A stretch of DNA of 64,000 nucleotides, taken from NCBI RefSeq assembly GCF_016745835.1, contig NZ_JAERVL010000004.1:355876-419875 (forward strand), read 5' to 3'. Position numbers and translations under genes: made by a program. Source of the DNA: Caldalkalibacillus salinus (lineage in GTDB: Bacteria; Bacillota; Bacilli; Caldalkalibacillales; JCM-10596). Shown here piece by piece: positions 17,805-26,351 of this stretch (the stretch's first letter is position 1; each line of letters begins with the position of its first letter). The notes beneath the pieces are model-generated. The model had not been told where the DNA came from, searched no databases, and saw nothing but the letters and a program-made list of their open reading frames with translations.

Positions 17805-18673
17805 TGGTCTGGGCCAAAATAAGACCCTACGCCATGATTGCACCAGCCATTCTCATCTTCTGCCTGTTTTATATTTATCCCATTGGCTACATGGTCTACC
17901 TCAGTACGTTTGATTGGAATTTTGTTAGCCCAACAAAAATGTACGTCGGTTTAGAGAATTTCACGTCCCTATTTTCGGAAAGCGCGTTTAGGGAAGTCAT
18001 GCACAACTCTATCACATATACGTGTCTGACCGTCTTCTTTACATTGGGGATGTCGCTCTTTTTAGCCATATGGCTGAATAAAAAAAGCATGGTGTATCGT
18101 TTTGTGCAAGGGGCTATTTTCAGCCCGCATATCATATCTCTGGTATCCATTTCTATGCTATGGATGTGGCTGATGGACACTGAATACGGACTATTAAACT
18201 GGTTGTTAAGTTTAGTGGGGGGAGAGAAAATCCAATGGCTCACCCATCCTGATGTGGCCCTTTATTCACTCGTGTTGGTAGCCGTATGGAAAGGTATAGG
18301 CTTTAATACGCTCGTGTTTATCGCTGGTTTACAAAGTATACCCAGGGATATATACGAAGCAGCCGAGCTAGATGAAGCCAACCGTTTTCGAATGTTTTAT
18401 AAAATAACGCTACCGATGTTATCACCCACACTGTTCTTTTTGACAGTGATCTGTATGATTGGCTCATTTCAAATTTTTGACACCATCTCAATCATGACAC
18501 AAGGGGGTCCCATAAACTCAACGAATACCTTCGTCTACTTTATCTATGAGAATGGTTTCCGCTTCTTCAACATTGGTTACGCATCCGCTGCCGGTGTCGT
18601 CTTACTCATTATTTTAAGTATCCTCACTTTCTTGTATTTTCGACTCCTATCTAGAAGCGTTCACTATCGTTAA
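17801..18673 (+). CDS. ugpA: ABC importer permease, UgpA type
   Basis: A 290-residue inner-membrane permease with six predicted helices. The cytoplasmic EAA loop (YEAAELDEANRF...ITLPML) contacts the ATPase. ATGA overlap with the ATPase gene shows translational coupling. It forms the membrane channel with the next gene product. Confidence 0.9.
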   Translation: MMVWAKIRPYAMIAPAILIFCLFYIYPIGYMVYLSTFDWNFVSPTKMYVGLENFTSLFSESAFREVMHNSITYTCLTVFFTLGMSLFLAIWLNKKSMVYRFVQGAIFSPHIISLVSISMLWMWLMDTEYGLLNWLLSLVGGEKIQWLTHPDVALYSLVLVAVWKGIGFNTLVFIAGLQSIPRDIYEAAELDEANRFRMFYKITLPMLSPTLFFLTVICMIGSFQIFDTISIMTQGGPINSTNTFVYFIYENGFRFFNIGYASAAGVVLLIILSILTFLYFRLLSRSVHYR

Positions 18674-18711
18674 CTGTCACGTCTGACTACCCATCGAAGG
18701 GAGAAGCAAAG

Positions 18712-19539
18712 ATGATACTCAAGACGCTGTCTTCAAAAATACTGAATGCAATGGCGCTTATAATCGTTGTCATGATTTTTGCTCTACCATTTTTCTGGAT
18801 GGCCACGACTTCGCTTAAAACATTAGGGGAGACCATTGTATTCCCACCGGTATGGTTGCCTGAAAAATTAAATTGGCAAAACTTCCAGCAAGCGTGGCAA
18901 TCAGGTCCTTTTTTACATTACTTTATCAATAGTGTTCTGGTCTCCGTCGGCATTCTTATTCTTCAACTTCTCACGATTATTCCGGCTGCTTATGCTTTTG
19001 CCCGTTATAGGTTTAGAGGGGATACATTCTTCTTTGGATTGACAATGATCACATTGATGATCCCCTCTCAGCTCATATTCTTGCCCGTCTACTTACAGAT
19101 GAGTGCTTGGGGACTTTTAGACACGTTATGGGCCCTTATTCTCCCTTTTTCATCAAGTGCATTTGGGATATTTCTTTTACGACAATCATTTAAACAAGTC
19201 CCTGAGGAACTACTGGAGGCGGCCCGATTGGACGAAGCCAGTGAATGGCGCATTATGATGCGCATCATGGTTCCGATGGCGAAGCCTGTGTTGATCACTT
19301 TTGGCTTGTTCAGCTTCATTACACATTGGAATGACTACTTTTGGCCACTCGTGATGACAACAACGGATGAAGCCAGAACCTTACCGATAGGGGTGACCAA
19401 ACTACTACACGTCGAGGGTGGTGTGGCCTGGCATATCTTAATGGCTGGCAACATGATGCTTGTGCTTCCAATTTTGCTCGTGTTTTTCTTTGCTCAGAGA
19501 CATATCATACGTGCGTTTGTTTATACGGGTGTGAAATAG
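18712..19539 (+). CDS. ugpE: ABC importer permease, UgpE type
   Basis: A 275-residue second permease with six helices and the EAA loop LLEAARLDEASEW...MVPMAKP. The start ATG follows GAAGGGAGAAGC. It completes the importer (binding protein, ATPase, two permeases) of the Pho-box operon. No clear terminator was found after it. Confidence 0.9.
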   Translation: MILKTLSSKILNAMALIIVVMIFALPFFWMATTSLKTLGETIVFPPVWLPEKLNWQNFQQAWQSGPFLHYFINSVLVSVGILILQLLTIIPAAYAFARYRFRGDTFFFGLTMITLMIPSQLIFLPVYLQMSAWGLLDTLWALILPFSSSAFGIFLLRQSFKQVPEELLEAARLDEASEWRIMMRIMVPMAKPVLITFGLFSFITHWNDYFWPLVMTTTDEARTLPIGVTKLLHVEGGVAWHILMAGNMMLVLPILLVFFFAQRHIIRAFVYTGVK

Positions 19540-19605
19540 ATGATGACAGTTTCCTAAGTCAACCAATATGAGAAGACATCATTTAAACGGTAATCTGAGT
19601 AGGGG

Positions 19606-19635
19606 TTGACATGAAACCTTTAGGTTGCATATAAT
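19606..19635 (+). promoter_or_regulatory. sigma-A promoter with ArsR-type operator
   Basis: TTGACA and TATAAT are 18 bases apart. The spacer holds the dyad AACCT-tt-AGGTT (19615-19626). The operon's second gene is an ArsR-family repressor, so this dyad is its probable operator. Confidence 0.8.
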
Positions 19636-19690
19636 AGCTCTTGAATAAACACGACACCATATGGTTTCATTTATAAACGGAGGGACGAAC

Positions 19691-20125
19691 ATGAGTGAAA
19701 AACAATCAACGCCCGAAATACGAAAAAACACCGTATTTAACGCGGATATACATAAGGTTTGGGAAGCTATCGCAACGGCCGAAGGTATTGACGCATGGTT
19801 TATGCCCAACGATTTTAAGCAAGAGCTAGGTTATGAGTTTACCATACAGTCTCCTTTTGGGCCTACAACTTGTAAAGTACTAGAACTTGAGTCTCCGCAT
19901 CGGCTTGTATTCTCTTGGGGAGAAGAGGGATGGATCGTTACCTTTGAATTAGAAGATCTAGGAGACAAAACAGGTTTTACTCTCATTCATTCAGGTTGGG
20001 GAGAACCAGATCACATCGTGGCAGGAGGACCAGGTCAATCTAACCGTGACATTAGAAATCGTATGAACGACGGTTGGGAATCCATCGTCCATGAAAAATT
20101 ACGCAAAGTAGTGGAAGGCGAATGA
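19691..20125 (+). CDS. SRPBCC (AHSA1-type) domain protein
   Basis: A 144-residue cytosolic START-like (AHSA1) fold protein: the N-terminal RKNTVFNADIHKVWEAI, the central SPHRLVFSW and the C-terminal GWESIVHEKLRK are typical. Such proteins bind hydrophobic ligands; the substrate is unknown. ATG 19691 follows GGAGGG by 6 bases; an upstream ATG at 19661 overlaps the leader and has no site. Its stop overlaps the next gene by ATGA. AHSA1 and ArsR genes are a common pair, with the ArsR protein repressing both. Confidence 0.88.
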   Translation: MSEKQSTPEIRKNTVFNADIHKVWEAIATAEGIDAWFMPNDFKQELGYEFTIQSPFGPTTCKVLELESPHRLVFSWGEEGWIVTFELEDLGDKTGFTLIHSGWGEPDHIVAGGPGQSNRDIRNRMNDGWESIVHEKLRKVVEGE

Positions 20126-20523
20126 TACCGGAACAAAAGCACGATGTGTTTCAGGCGATAGCCGACCCCACACGCCGCAAGATGTTGCGAATGCTAGCGG
20201 AGAAAGAACAGTCCGTGACCCATATGAGTCGGCAATTTCCTATCAGTCGGACAGCGGTGTCCAAACATTTGCGTATCCTAGCGGAAACTCAACTTGTCAG
20301 GGCTGAGAAGGTAGGAAAGGAAAAACGTTACACGTTACAACCGGAGGCTCTACAAGAAGTGAAGGAGTGGCTATCCTACTTTGAACAGTTCTGGGATAAT
20401 AAGCTCGCTCAACTTAAACACCTTGTCGAAGAACATGATGACCAACCGTTGAAGGGTGTAAAAAAACAGACCACAATGAGAAAACAGCATGGTGGTGCTG
20501 ATCAGAACGGTGTGGATGAGTAG
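20122..20523 (+). CDS. ArsR-family transcriptional repressor
   Basis: A 133-residue winged-helix protein. The recognition part reads ISRTAVSKHLRILAETQLVRAEKVGKEKRY, typical of ArsR/SmtB proteins that lack metal-site cysteines. Translationally coupled to the SRPBCC gene. It likely autorepresses the operon through the dyad at 19615. The C-terminus beyond residue 105 is charged and of no known fold. Confidence 0.9.
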   Translation: MIPEQKHDVFQAIADPTRRKMLRMLAEKEQSVTHMSRQFPISRTAVSKHLRILAETQLVRAEKVGKEKRYTLQPEALQEVKEWLSYFEQFWDNKLAQLKHLVEEHDDQPLKGVKKQTTMRKQHGGADQNGVDE

Positions 20524-20589
20524 GAGGGAGTATGACACTAAAAGGTGTAACGGTGTATTTTCTCTATTAGCACGAACGGAATTACTCAC

Positions 20590-20619
20590 AAAAAGCAGCG
20601 GTGTTCGCCGCTGCTTTTT
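20590..20619. terminator. bidirectional terminator
   Basis: AAAAGCAGCGG and CCGCTGCTTTT form a perfect 11-bp stem around a 6-base loop, with A and T tracts on either side. It serves the converging ArsR and EamA genes. Confidence 0.9.
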
Positions 20620-20640
20620 CAACTTCTTCAATCACACCCG

Positions 20641-21567
20641 TTACATCGCATCTTTTGATACAGCTGATACACCTTGATTCTTTTGCCCCTTTTGCTTTTT
20701 TCCTAGCCCATTCACGACCAACACACCGATAAGCGCAATCACACCTCCGGTAACGGATAGCATAGCGGGCCATTCATTCAACCAAATCCAAGCTACGACT
20801 ATCGCGACAGCGGGTTCCAGATACATCACACTGGTGACCGAACTGGCACGTCCGTGTGATAGGGCCATTGCCCAAGTAACATAGGCGATACCCGCCGGAA
20901 AGATCCCGGCAAACAAGGCAGCTAAATGGGCCTCAAAAGTGGCATTTTGAATCGACGTCATTAGACCAGGCCAAAAAATAAAAAATGGAACGGTCCCTGC
21001 CCAAGTGAAATAAGCCGTTAATTCAATCGGGTGATAGCGACCCAACAGTGGCTTTTGAAAGACAAAAAAGACAGACGTCGCTACAGCAGCCATTAAGACT
21101 AGCAAAGCCCCTTTGGACAAGGCGAACGTCGAACCCTCAGCAGAACCCAGCGTGATGCAGACAATGCCTACGAAACCGATCGCTAAACCACTCCACCCTA
21201 AAAGACTTAAGCGTTCTTTCAGTACGACAATGGCAATGATAGCCGTGAAAATCGGGGCAGAACCGATTAACATGCCTGCCGTACCGGCTGGGATGGTTTG
21301 TACACCGAATGTGACACCAAAGTGATACAAACTGATGCCGACCCACCCCAGCAATATCATATTGATAAAATCCTTTTTGGCCGGAAAGCGAAAACGTATG
21401 CTTGGCCATAAAGCGATCAAGGCAAAAAAGAATGATGCAATTAAATAACGTATGAGCACCAAGTGTCCGGCTTCATAACCTCCCTGTAAACTGGCGCGTA
21501 TCGCTGCAAACGTTGAACCCCAAATGACAACGGTGATTATGGCCATTGCCAGTGCTTTTGTATTCAA
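20641..21567 (-). CDS. EamA-family (DMT) exporter
   Basis: A 308-residue membrane protein with ten predicted helices in two EamA repeats; the N-terminus WGSTFAAIRA is characteristic. These proteins export amino acids or other small metabolites. The TTG start at 21567 lies 7 bases after AAGGAGGG. It is divergent from a MocR/PdxR-type regulator, which probably controls it. The basic tail (GKKQKGQKNQG) is cytosolic. The substrate cannot be told from sequence. Confidence 0.88.
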   Translation of the reverse strand: MNTKALAMAIITVVIWGSTFAAIRASLQGGYEAGHLVLIRYLIASFFFALIALWPSIRFRFPAKKDFINMILLGWVGISLYHFGVTFGVQTIPAGTAGMLIGSAPIFTAIIAIVVLKERLSLLGWSGLAIGFVGIVCITLGSAEGSTFALSKGALLVLMAAVATSVFFVFQKPLLGRYHPIELTAYFTWAGTVPFFIFWPGLMTSIQNATFEAHLAALFAGIFPAGIAYVTWAMALSHGRASSVTSVMYLEPAVAIVVAWIWLNEWPAMLSVTGGVIALIGVLVVNGLGKKQKGQKNQGVSAVSKDAM

Positions 21568-21754
21568 TAGGTGTCCCTCCTTGCCCTATCATTCACTGCT
21601 TTTCTACACTTAAATGTATGAAGAACCCAACAAGCTCTCATCTCTTCTTATTTTATTGGCAAAATGATACAATGTCTTCAACCATTGAGCTCAAAAATAA
21701 CCAACCATTGTTGAATAGACTAGGACAGGTTAAGGGAGTTGGAGGAACATAGGT

Positions 21755-23176
21755 ATGCCGCAAGCAAAGTATAAACAAATCATCAAATATATATTGGAAA
21801 AAATCACAAGAGGCGAATGGACCATCGGGAGTAAAATCCCCAGTCAGCGGGCATTAGCTAAATTGTTCGACGTGAATCGGAGCACAGTCATTACCGCATT
21901 GGAGGAACTAACTGCGGATGGTCTTCTAGAAGCAAAAGTGGGTCAAGGCACCATTGTAGCTAATAATACATGGACTTTAATCAGCGCGAAGAAACCGGTT
22001 AATTGGAACAAAAATATATCTCTCGGCATCCATCAGGCTAGCATGAGTATCGTCCAAATCATTAACGAAACGGAGGCAAATGCTAGATATATTCAACTTG
22101 GGAAAAGCGAACTATCTCCAGACTTATTTCCCATCACAACCATGAAACAGATTATGACAAAAGTGACGGAGCAGCTTACCCCACTCAGTTATGAACAGCC
22201 CAAGGGAAACCTTGAGCTACGTGAGGCGATATGTGCTTATCTAGAAAAAAAGGGTATCTACACTTCGCCTGCATCTGTTCTAGTCGTATCTGGGGCTTTG
22301 CAAGCCTTACAATTGATTTCTATCGGTTTACTCAGTCGGGGGTCGACCATATTCCTAGAACAACCCTCATACCTTTATTCGCTCTCTGTCTTTCAATCAG
22401 CCCACATGAAACTGTATGGCTTACCGATGGATCAGCAGGGCATTGTACCCCAAGAGATTGAGCATGTTTCTATGCCGCAGGAAAAATCGGTACTATATAC
22501 CATCCCAACCTTCCATAATCCGACCGGGACTTTGATGCCTGAAAACAGAAGAGAAGCGCTTATGAATATCTGTGAGAAAGAGCAGACACCGATGATTGAA
22601 GATGATGTGTACGGAGACCTATGGTTAGACACACCGCCACCCCCTCCGTTAAAGTCGTACGATAAATACGGGAGTGTCCTCTACATTGGTAGTTTATCTA
22701 AAACGTTAAGTGCTGGTTTTCGAATCGGGTGGATGGTAGGCCCTGAATCTGTCATTGACAGGTTATCTGATCTGAAAATGCAAACAGACTACGGATCTAG
22801 CTCATTATCGCAAAAAGTGGCCAAGGAATGGTTAGTAAGCGGCCTTTATGAACAACATCTCACATTTGTAAGGGAGGAGCTCAAGAAGCGACGCGCTGCC
22901 ACTCTAGAAGCACTTCGGAAAGAGCTCACAGGGATGGCCACGTGGCAAGCGCCTCAAGGGGGCTTTTTTATTTGGATCAAGGTCCTCATGCCCATACACA
23001 ATAAATCATTATTTGAAAAAGCATTGACGGAAGGCCTTCTTCTTAATCCCGGTAGCATTTATGCCCAACAGCACGGGGTGTATCTTCGCCTGTCTTACGG
23101 TTATGCCTCCATAGAAGATATTCGAGAGGGGATTCGTAGGTTGGGACTTATTCTTAGGAACTTGGAGAGCGGTTAG
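21755..23176 (+). CDS. MocR-type regulator (GntR HTH fused to aminotransferase fold)
   Basis: A 473-residue protein. The N-terminal winged helix of the GntR family (about residues 1-75, with IPSQRALAKLFDVNRSTV) is joined to a class I aminotransferase domain binding pyridoxal phosphate. The PLP lysine is in SLSKTLSAGFRIGW and the substrate arginine region in LRLSYGY. MocR proteins sense PLP or amino-compounds and usually regulate the divergent gene, here an EamA exporter. Start ATG 21755 follows GGAGGAAC. Confidence 0.92.
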   Translation: MPQAKYKQIIKYILEKITRGEWTIGSKIPSQRALAKLFDVNRSTVITALEELTADGLLEAKVGQGTIVANNTWTLISAKKPVNWNKNISLGIHQASMSIVQIINETEANARYIQLGKSELSPDLFPITTMKQIMTKVTEQLTPLSYEQPKGNLELREAICAYLEKKGIYTSPASVLVVSGALQALQLISIGLLSRGSTIFLEQPSYLYSLSVFQSAHMKLYGLPMDQQGIVPQEIEHVSMPQEKSVLYTIPTFHNPTGTLMPENRREALMNICEKEQTPMIEDDVYGDLWLDTPPPPPLKSYDKYGSVLYIGSLSKTLSAGFRIGWMVGPESVIDRLSDLKMQTDYGSSSLSQKVAKEWLVSGLYEQHLTFVREELKKRRAATLEALRKELTGMATWQAPQGGFFIWIKVLMPIHNKSLFEKALTEGLLLNPGSIYAQQHGVYLRLSYGYASIEDIREGIRRLGLILRNLESG

Positions 23177-23199
23177 AATATTTTAGGTTATGACCAATA

Positions 23200-23237
23200 A
23201 AAAAGCTTCTTTACCCGCAATGGATAAGAAGCTTTTT
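23200..23237 (+). terminator. terminator after the MocR gene
   Basis: AAAAAGCTTCTT and AAGAAGCTTTTT form a 12-bp perfect stem with a 14-base loop and a T-run. Confidence 0.88.
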
Positions 23238-23354
23238 CACGTTCACTCATCTCTAACATTTAAAATAATCTCAATTTAAGTTTTTCACGTTTGCAGGTGT
23301 ACGAAGTGCAGATCCTTGACATGACTAGTTTGATAAAGTTGTGAAGTCATTATT

Positions 23355-24296
23355 TTAATCTGAAATGTAGCTTCCTAACAGTTTTGCTAATTCTAACATG
23401 CCGTATTTTTGCGCCTTTGCTTCGGCGTCTGCGTTATAGTTTGTATTCGTGTTCACATCATACGTGAAAATCTCACCTTTTTCATTTCGAATAAACTCAA
23501 TGCCGGCGACAGCAATATCGTTTTGAGCTAAGAATGTTTCATACTGTTTGATAATCGGGTCATTAAAGTCTTGGATAATGTCAAATTTAGGTTTTTCTTC
23601 TTTCGTTTCAGGCTGTTCATCAGCGGGGCAGAACAAGTCATCAATTTGACAAGTATCAGCAGGGCACAGCTCGAAGCCTTCCGATGTATCTACTTGCACC
23701 GCATATAGGAATTGGCCGCCAACAAATTCACATCTCGTAATATACGGTTGAGGTGCTCGTATGTACTCTTGAATAAGCGTAATCCCGTCGATAGGCTCTT
23801 CAAACTCATCACTTTCAATATACGTTTGAAGACGATCGTACGAATGAAACAATCGAACACCTAAGCCCTTACCAGCTCGATTATGCTTGGTGATGAAAGA
23901 TTGTCCTTCAAACTTAGAAGCTGCGTCCAAAATCTCTTCTTTTCCAACAGCGGCCACCGTTTTCGGAGTGGGCACGCCTGCAGCATTCAACGCCATATAT
24001 TGCGCGACTTTACTCACTTCTAACTGTAGTGCCCGGGTTCCATTGAGAACAGGACGTCCATGTCTTTCTAGCCAAGCTAGTACACCGGATGCCAGCTCAG
24101 GTGCGTATCGATGGCCTCTCGTGTGAGAAGAAGCACTCATGCGATTATAGAAAACACCTTCGGGAGGTGTACTGCTCAGGTCAATTTGACCCGACTTAAG
24201 GTGCCAGTCCTCATAAGGCAACTGAAGCTCATCAAGTCTTTTAGTTAAATGTTCGGTCCATTCCTCATTTTCGTGGATAATGTGAATCTTCCCCAT
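23355..24296 (-). CDS. ATP-grasp ligase, RimK-like
   Basis: A 313-residue enzyme of the ATP-grasp fold, which joins a carboxylate to an amine or thiol using ATP. Recognisable parts are the N-terminal pre-ATP-grasp domain (residues 1-100), the ATP-lid region with FITKHNRAGKGLGV and the Mg-binding end GIEFIRNEKGEIFTYDVNTNTNYN. ATG 24296 follows GGAGGAGG by about 9 bases; the frame runs on upstream without a ribosome site. RimK-type amino-acid ligase or peptide ligase is likely; the substrate is unknown. Cys residues cluster at LCPADTCQIDDLFC, an unusual insertion that may bind metal. Confidence 0.85.
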   Translation of the reverse strand: MGKIHIIHENEEWTEHLTKRLDELQLPYEDWHLKSGQIDLSSTPPEGVFYNRMSASSHTRGHRYAPELASGVLAWLERHGRPVLNGTRALQLEVSKVAQYMALNAAGVPTPKTVAAVGKEEILDAASKFEGQSFITKHNRAGKGLGVRLFHSYDRLQTYIESDEFEEPIDGITLIQEYIRAPQPYITRCEFVGGQFLYAVQVDTSEGFELCPADTCQIDDLFCPADEQPETKEEKPKFDIIQDFNDPIIKQYETFLAQNDIAVAGIEFIRNEKGEIFTYDVNTNTNYNADAEAKAQKYGMLELAKLLGSYISD

Positions 24297-24875
24297 GTTG
24301 ACATTCCTCCTCCTAGGTTGTGTCTCTATTATGCCATAGACTGTTGTTTTTTGCGTACTTTGTGCTGTACAACGTGGACCAGAACTCGCCCGTAAAAGCA
24401 TAACATCAGCTTTAGCAGTGCAGTGCGGGTCAGTCATCCACATGGGGGTGACCGACATCCACTGTCTAAAAAAGCCAATTTAGTACACTAGAACCACTTC
24501 ACATCAAGCGTGTAAAATTTAACAGTAAAACGTATGGCGTAACGTTAAAAGCTGCTATTCAGGTTAACAACAGCATATTTTTTGGTTAAGTCAAGATAAT
24601 GATTAAACGAATGTTAAACATGTGTATGAAAAAAAGAAAAACACCCTTGCCACAAGAGTGCTAAAGTCCTATTCGTGTCTTCACGAATGGTGAACGAAGT
24701 TGTATAATATACGGTAGGTTCACGCTCAGAGTCGGAATTGTCACAATGCCCCAACTGGGATAATGGGGCTCAAGTGTGTACATCACATGTTAGCATGTTA
24801 AAAATGTCATTACAACCAAAAAATAGGATATGTCACAAAATTGAAATAATATGTTATGTCAGGAAGTGATCATCA
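24297..24875. other. intergenic region with structured leader of RHH copy 2
   Basis: No gene of support. It contains the promoter of the downstream ribbon-helix-helix gene (24680-24708), the left arm of a long-range inverted repeat (24717-24739) and a hairpin with CCCCA/TGGGG-type arms at about 24749-24770. The leader before the start at 24876 is about 160 bases, unusually long for a 54-residue product. Confidence 0.5.
24680..24708 (+). promoter_or_regulatory. sigma-A promoter with dyad for RHH copy 2
   Basis: TTCACG and TATAAT with 17-base spacing. The -35 overlaps the dyad TTCAC-gaatg-GTGAA (24680-24694). TTCAC/GTGAA recurs at 24719, 25056 and 25062. The layout parallels the promoter of RHH copy 1. 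Confidence 0.65.
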
Positions 24876-25061
24876 ATGCCTAATAACAAACTAAAGACAG
24901 AACGTATAGATGTCCGTGTACCGACACCTTTTTTGAAGAAAGTAGAAGAATACCAGTTAGAACAGAGTATCGCCACTCGTACACAGGCTCTTCTAGAGTT
25001 GGCTCGGTATGGACTAGAAGCAAGAAGAAAACAAGATTAATTCCGACTACTGGCGTGAACC
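24717..25061. repeat. long-range inverted repeat enclosing RHH copy 2
   Basis: Left arm 24717-24739 (GGTTCACGC-N5-GTCGGAATT) and right arm 25039-25061 (AATTCCGAC-N5-GCGTGAACC) are complementary at 18 of 23 positions, with the five mismatches all in the middle. The right arm begins at the stop codon. Both arms would lie in one transcript and could pair its ends. Confidence 0.75.
24876..25040 (+). CDS. 54-residue ribbon-helix-helix DNA-binding protein, copy 2
   Basis: Starts MPNNKLKTER, ends LEARRKQD. The strand segment RIDVRVPTPFL and helices KKVEEYQ and TRTQALLELARYGLE match copy 1 (11181-11345) almost residue for residue. It is 54 residues long, as is copy 1. The start follows AGGAAGTGAT. 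It converges on the SLH gene at 25095-26201, whose promoter resembles the one next to copy 1. Likely a homodimeric (or mixed) repressor acting on these promoters (inference). Confidence 0.75.
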   Translation: MPNNKLKTERIDVRVPTPFLKKVEEYQLEQSIATRTQALLELARYGLEARRKQD

Positions 25062-25094
25062 TTCACCCCTCATTTTGCCTCTACCAAATCTCTA

Positions 25095-26201
25095 TTAAGG
25101 AAGTATTGTATTTAATGTGTCTTTTACACAACGTACTGTTCCAGATAAGGGATTTAAGATTTCTTTAATGCTACAGACCCCATCGACTGTATCATCTACA
25201 ATATCAGTGACCCCATCGACTGTGTCGTCTACAGTGTCAGTGCCCCTATCGACTGTGTCGTCTACAATATCTGTTACTTCATCGACCGTATCGTCTACAG
25301 TATCAGTAATCCCATCAACTGTTTCGTCAACCTTGTCCTCTATTTTATCCACTTTATCTTTCACAGGATCTGTAATTTTATCGATTGGCGTTTTCTTGTC
25401 GCCATCGCCATTGTCACCGTTACCATCATCGTTATTACCGTTATCTCCGTTATCTCCGTTGTCATTATTCCCATTATCGTTGTCATCGTTACCATCCGTA
25501 TGGTCGTTATCATCATTGTTGCCACCACTTCCACCCGTTCTAGGAATGGTACTAGATTGGGAGGTGTCATCTTCGTTTTCATCTTCCTCGAGTAGTAGCG
25601 CGATTAGTCTTTCCAGGATGACGACCGCCTCTGCACGTGTGGTGGGTCGTTGTGCTCGAAAAGACCCATCAAGGTACCCACCAAGTAAGCCCTCGTCTGA
25701 TGCATAAGCAACATAAGTTTTTGACCAGCTCGGAATATCGGCGTTGTCTTTGTACCCAAGTCCCACTCGAGGGATTTGATCTAATTCTTTGCCTTCGACT
25801 AAGGCACGAGCTGCAATAGCGGCAATTTCAGCACGTGTAATATTACCATTAGGCTTGAATAGACCTGTCTCGTAGCCCTCTACAATACCATTTGATGCAG
25901 CAATGGTGATATCGTTATAGGCCCAATGATTTCTCGTTACATCCGGAAATCCACGTGAGTGACCCGACCCGGATAATTCTAAGATGCTCACCACTACTGT
26001 AGAAAATTCAGCTCTAGAAATAGAACCTTCAGGTCTAAAAGTATCGTCAGGGTATCCCTGAATGTGTCCCTGATCGAGCATTGATCTGATGCTCTTTTCT
26101 GCCCAGTGACCCTCAACATCGCGGAATTGTTCAGCGAATGCGGTTAAAGGCACCGTGAAGACTAGTACAAAAACTAATAAGAGTAGACATTTTCGTTTCA
26201 T
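25095..26201 (-). CDS. S-layer-homology surface protein A with acidic hendecad repeats
   Basis: A 368-residue exported protein: signal peptide (to about residue 23), three SLH domains (about 25-205) that bind pyruvylated cell-wall polymer, an Asn/Asp/Gly-rich linker (about 215-275) and five 11-residue repeats of the type DTVDDTVDGVT (about 283-340). The end has two cysteines in CSIKEIL and VRCVKDTL. Hydrophobic residues at repeat positions 3, 7 and 10 predict an amphipathic hendecad helix. A paralogue at 51729-52853 has the same plan. ATG 26201 follows AAAAGGAGAGG, itself preceded by an anti-Shine-Dalgarno (see the leader entry). Function beyond wall attachment is unknown. Confidence 0.88.
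   Translation of the reverse strand: MKRKCLLLLVFVLVFTVPLTAFAEQFRDVEGHWAEKSIRSMLDQGHIQGYPDDTFRPEGSISRAEFSTVVVSILELSGSGHSRGFPDVTRNHWAYNDITIAASNGIVEGYETGLFKPNGNITRAEIAAIAARALVEGKELDQIPRVGLGYKDNADIPSWSKTYVAYASDEGLLGGYLDGSFRAQRPTTRAEAVVILERLIALLLEEDENEDDTSQSSTIPRTGGSGGNNDDNDHTDGNDDNDNGNNDNGDNGDNGNNDDGNGDNGDGDKKTPIDKITDPVKDKVDKIEDKVDETVDGITDTVDDTVDEVTDIVDDTVDRGTDTVDDTVDGVTDIVDDTVDGVCSIKEILNPLSGTVRCVKDTLNTILP
25178..25342 (-). repeat. 33-bp coding tandem repeats
   Basis: Five imperfect 33-bp units encode the 11-residue repeats of the SLH protein. Such repeats can change copy number by slippage or recombination. Confidence 0.75.
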
Positions 26202-26345
26202 TTTCCTCTCCTTTTCTAGGAGGGAGCTAAACTTCTTTACCCTGAACGTCTACTAGTTTAATGAGAGCTAAAACGATTATGTTGTTTGGCTTAGAATGTA
26301 ATACTCCCTCCTTATGGTTTAATTTTACATTTCAACCACAAAATA
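26202..26345 (-). promoter_or_regulatory. leader with decoy and anti-Shine-Dalgarno of SLH gene A
   Basis: Read on the minus strand from the promoter: TTGTGGTT and a partial hairpin, the decoy AAGGAGGGAGT (26313-26303), about 75 bases, GCTCCCTCCT (26227-26218), then the true site AAAAGGAGAGG (26215-26205) and ATG. Nine bases AGGAGGGAG of the decoy are perfectly complementary to CTCCCTCCT. The anti-site can also cover AGGAG of the true site. The second SLH gene at 51.7 kb has the same arrangement. Confidence 0.65.
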
Positions 26346-26351
26346 AATATT

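Noticed and set aside
24297..24458. Longer N-terminus for the ATP-grasp ligase
   Set aside because: The added residues do not resemble the family and the strong GGAGGAGG lies before ATG 24296.
25117..25707. Serine/proline-rich frame on the plus strand inside the SLH gene
   Set aside because: It is the mirror of the repetitive SLH tail; composition is an artefact of the repeats.
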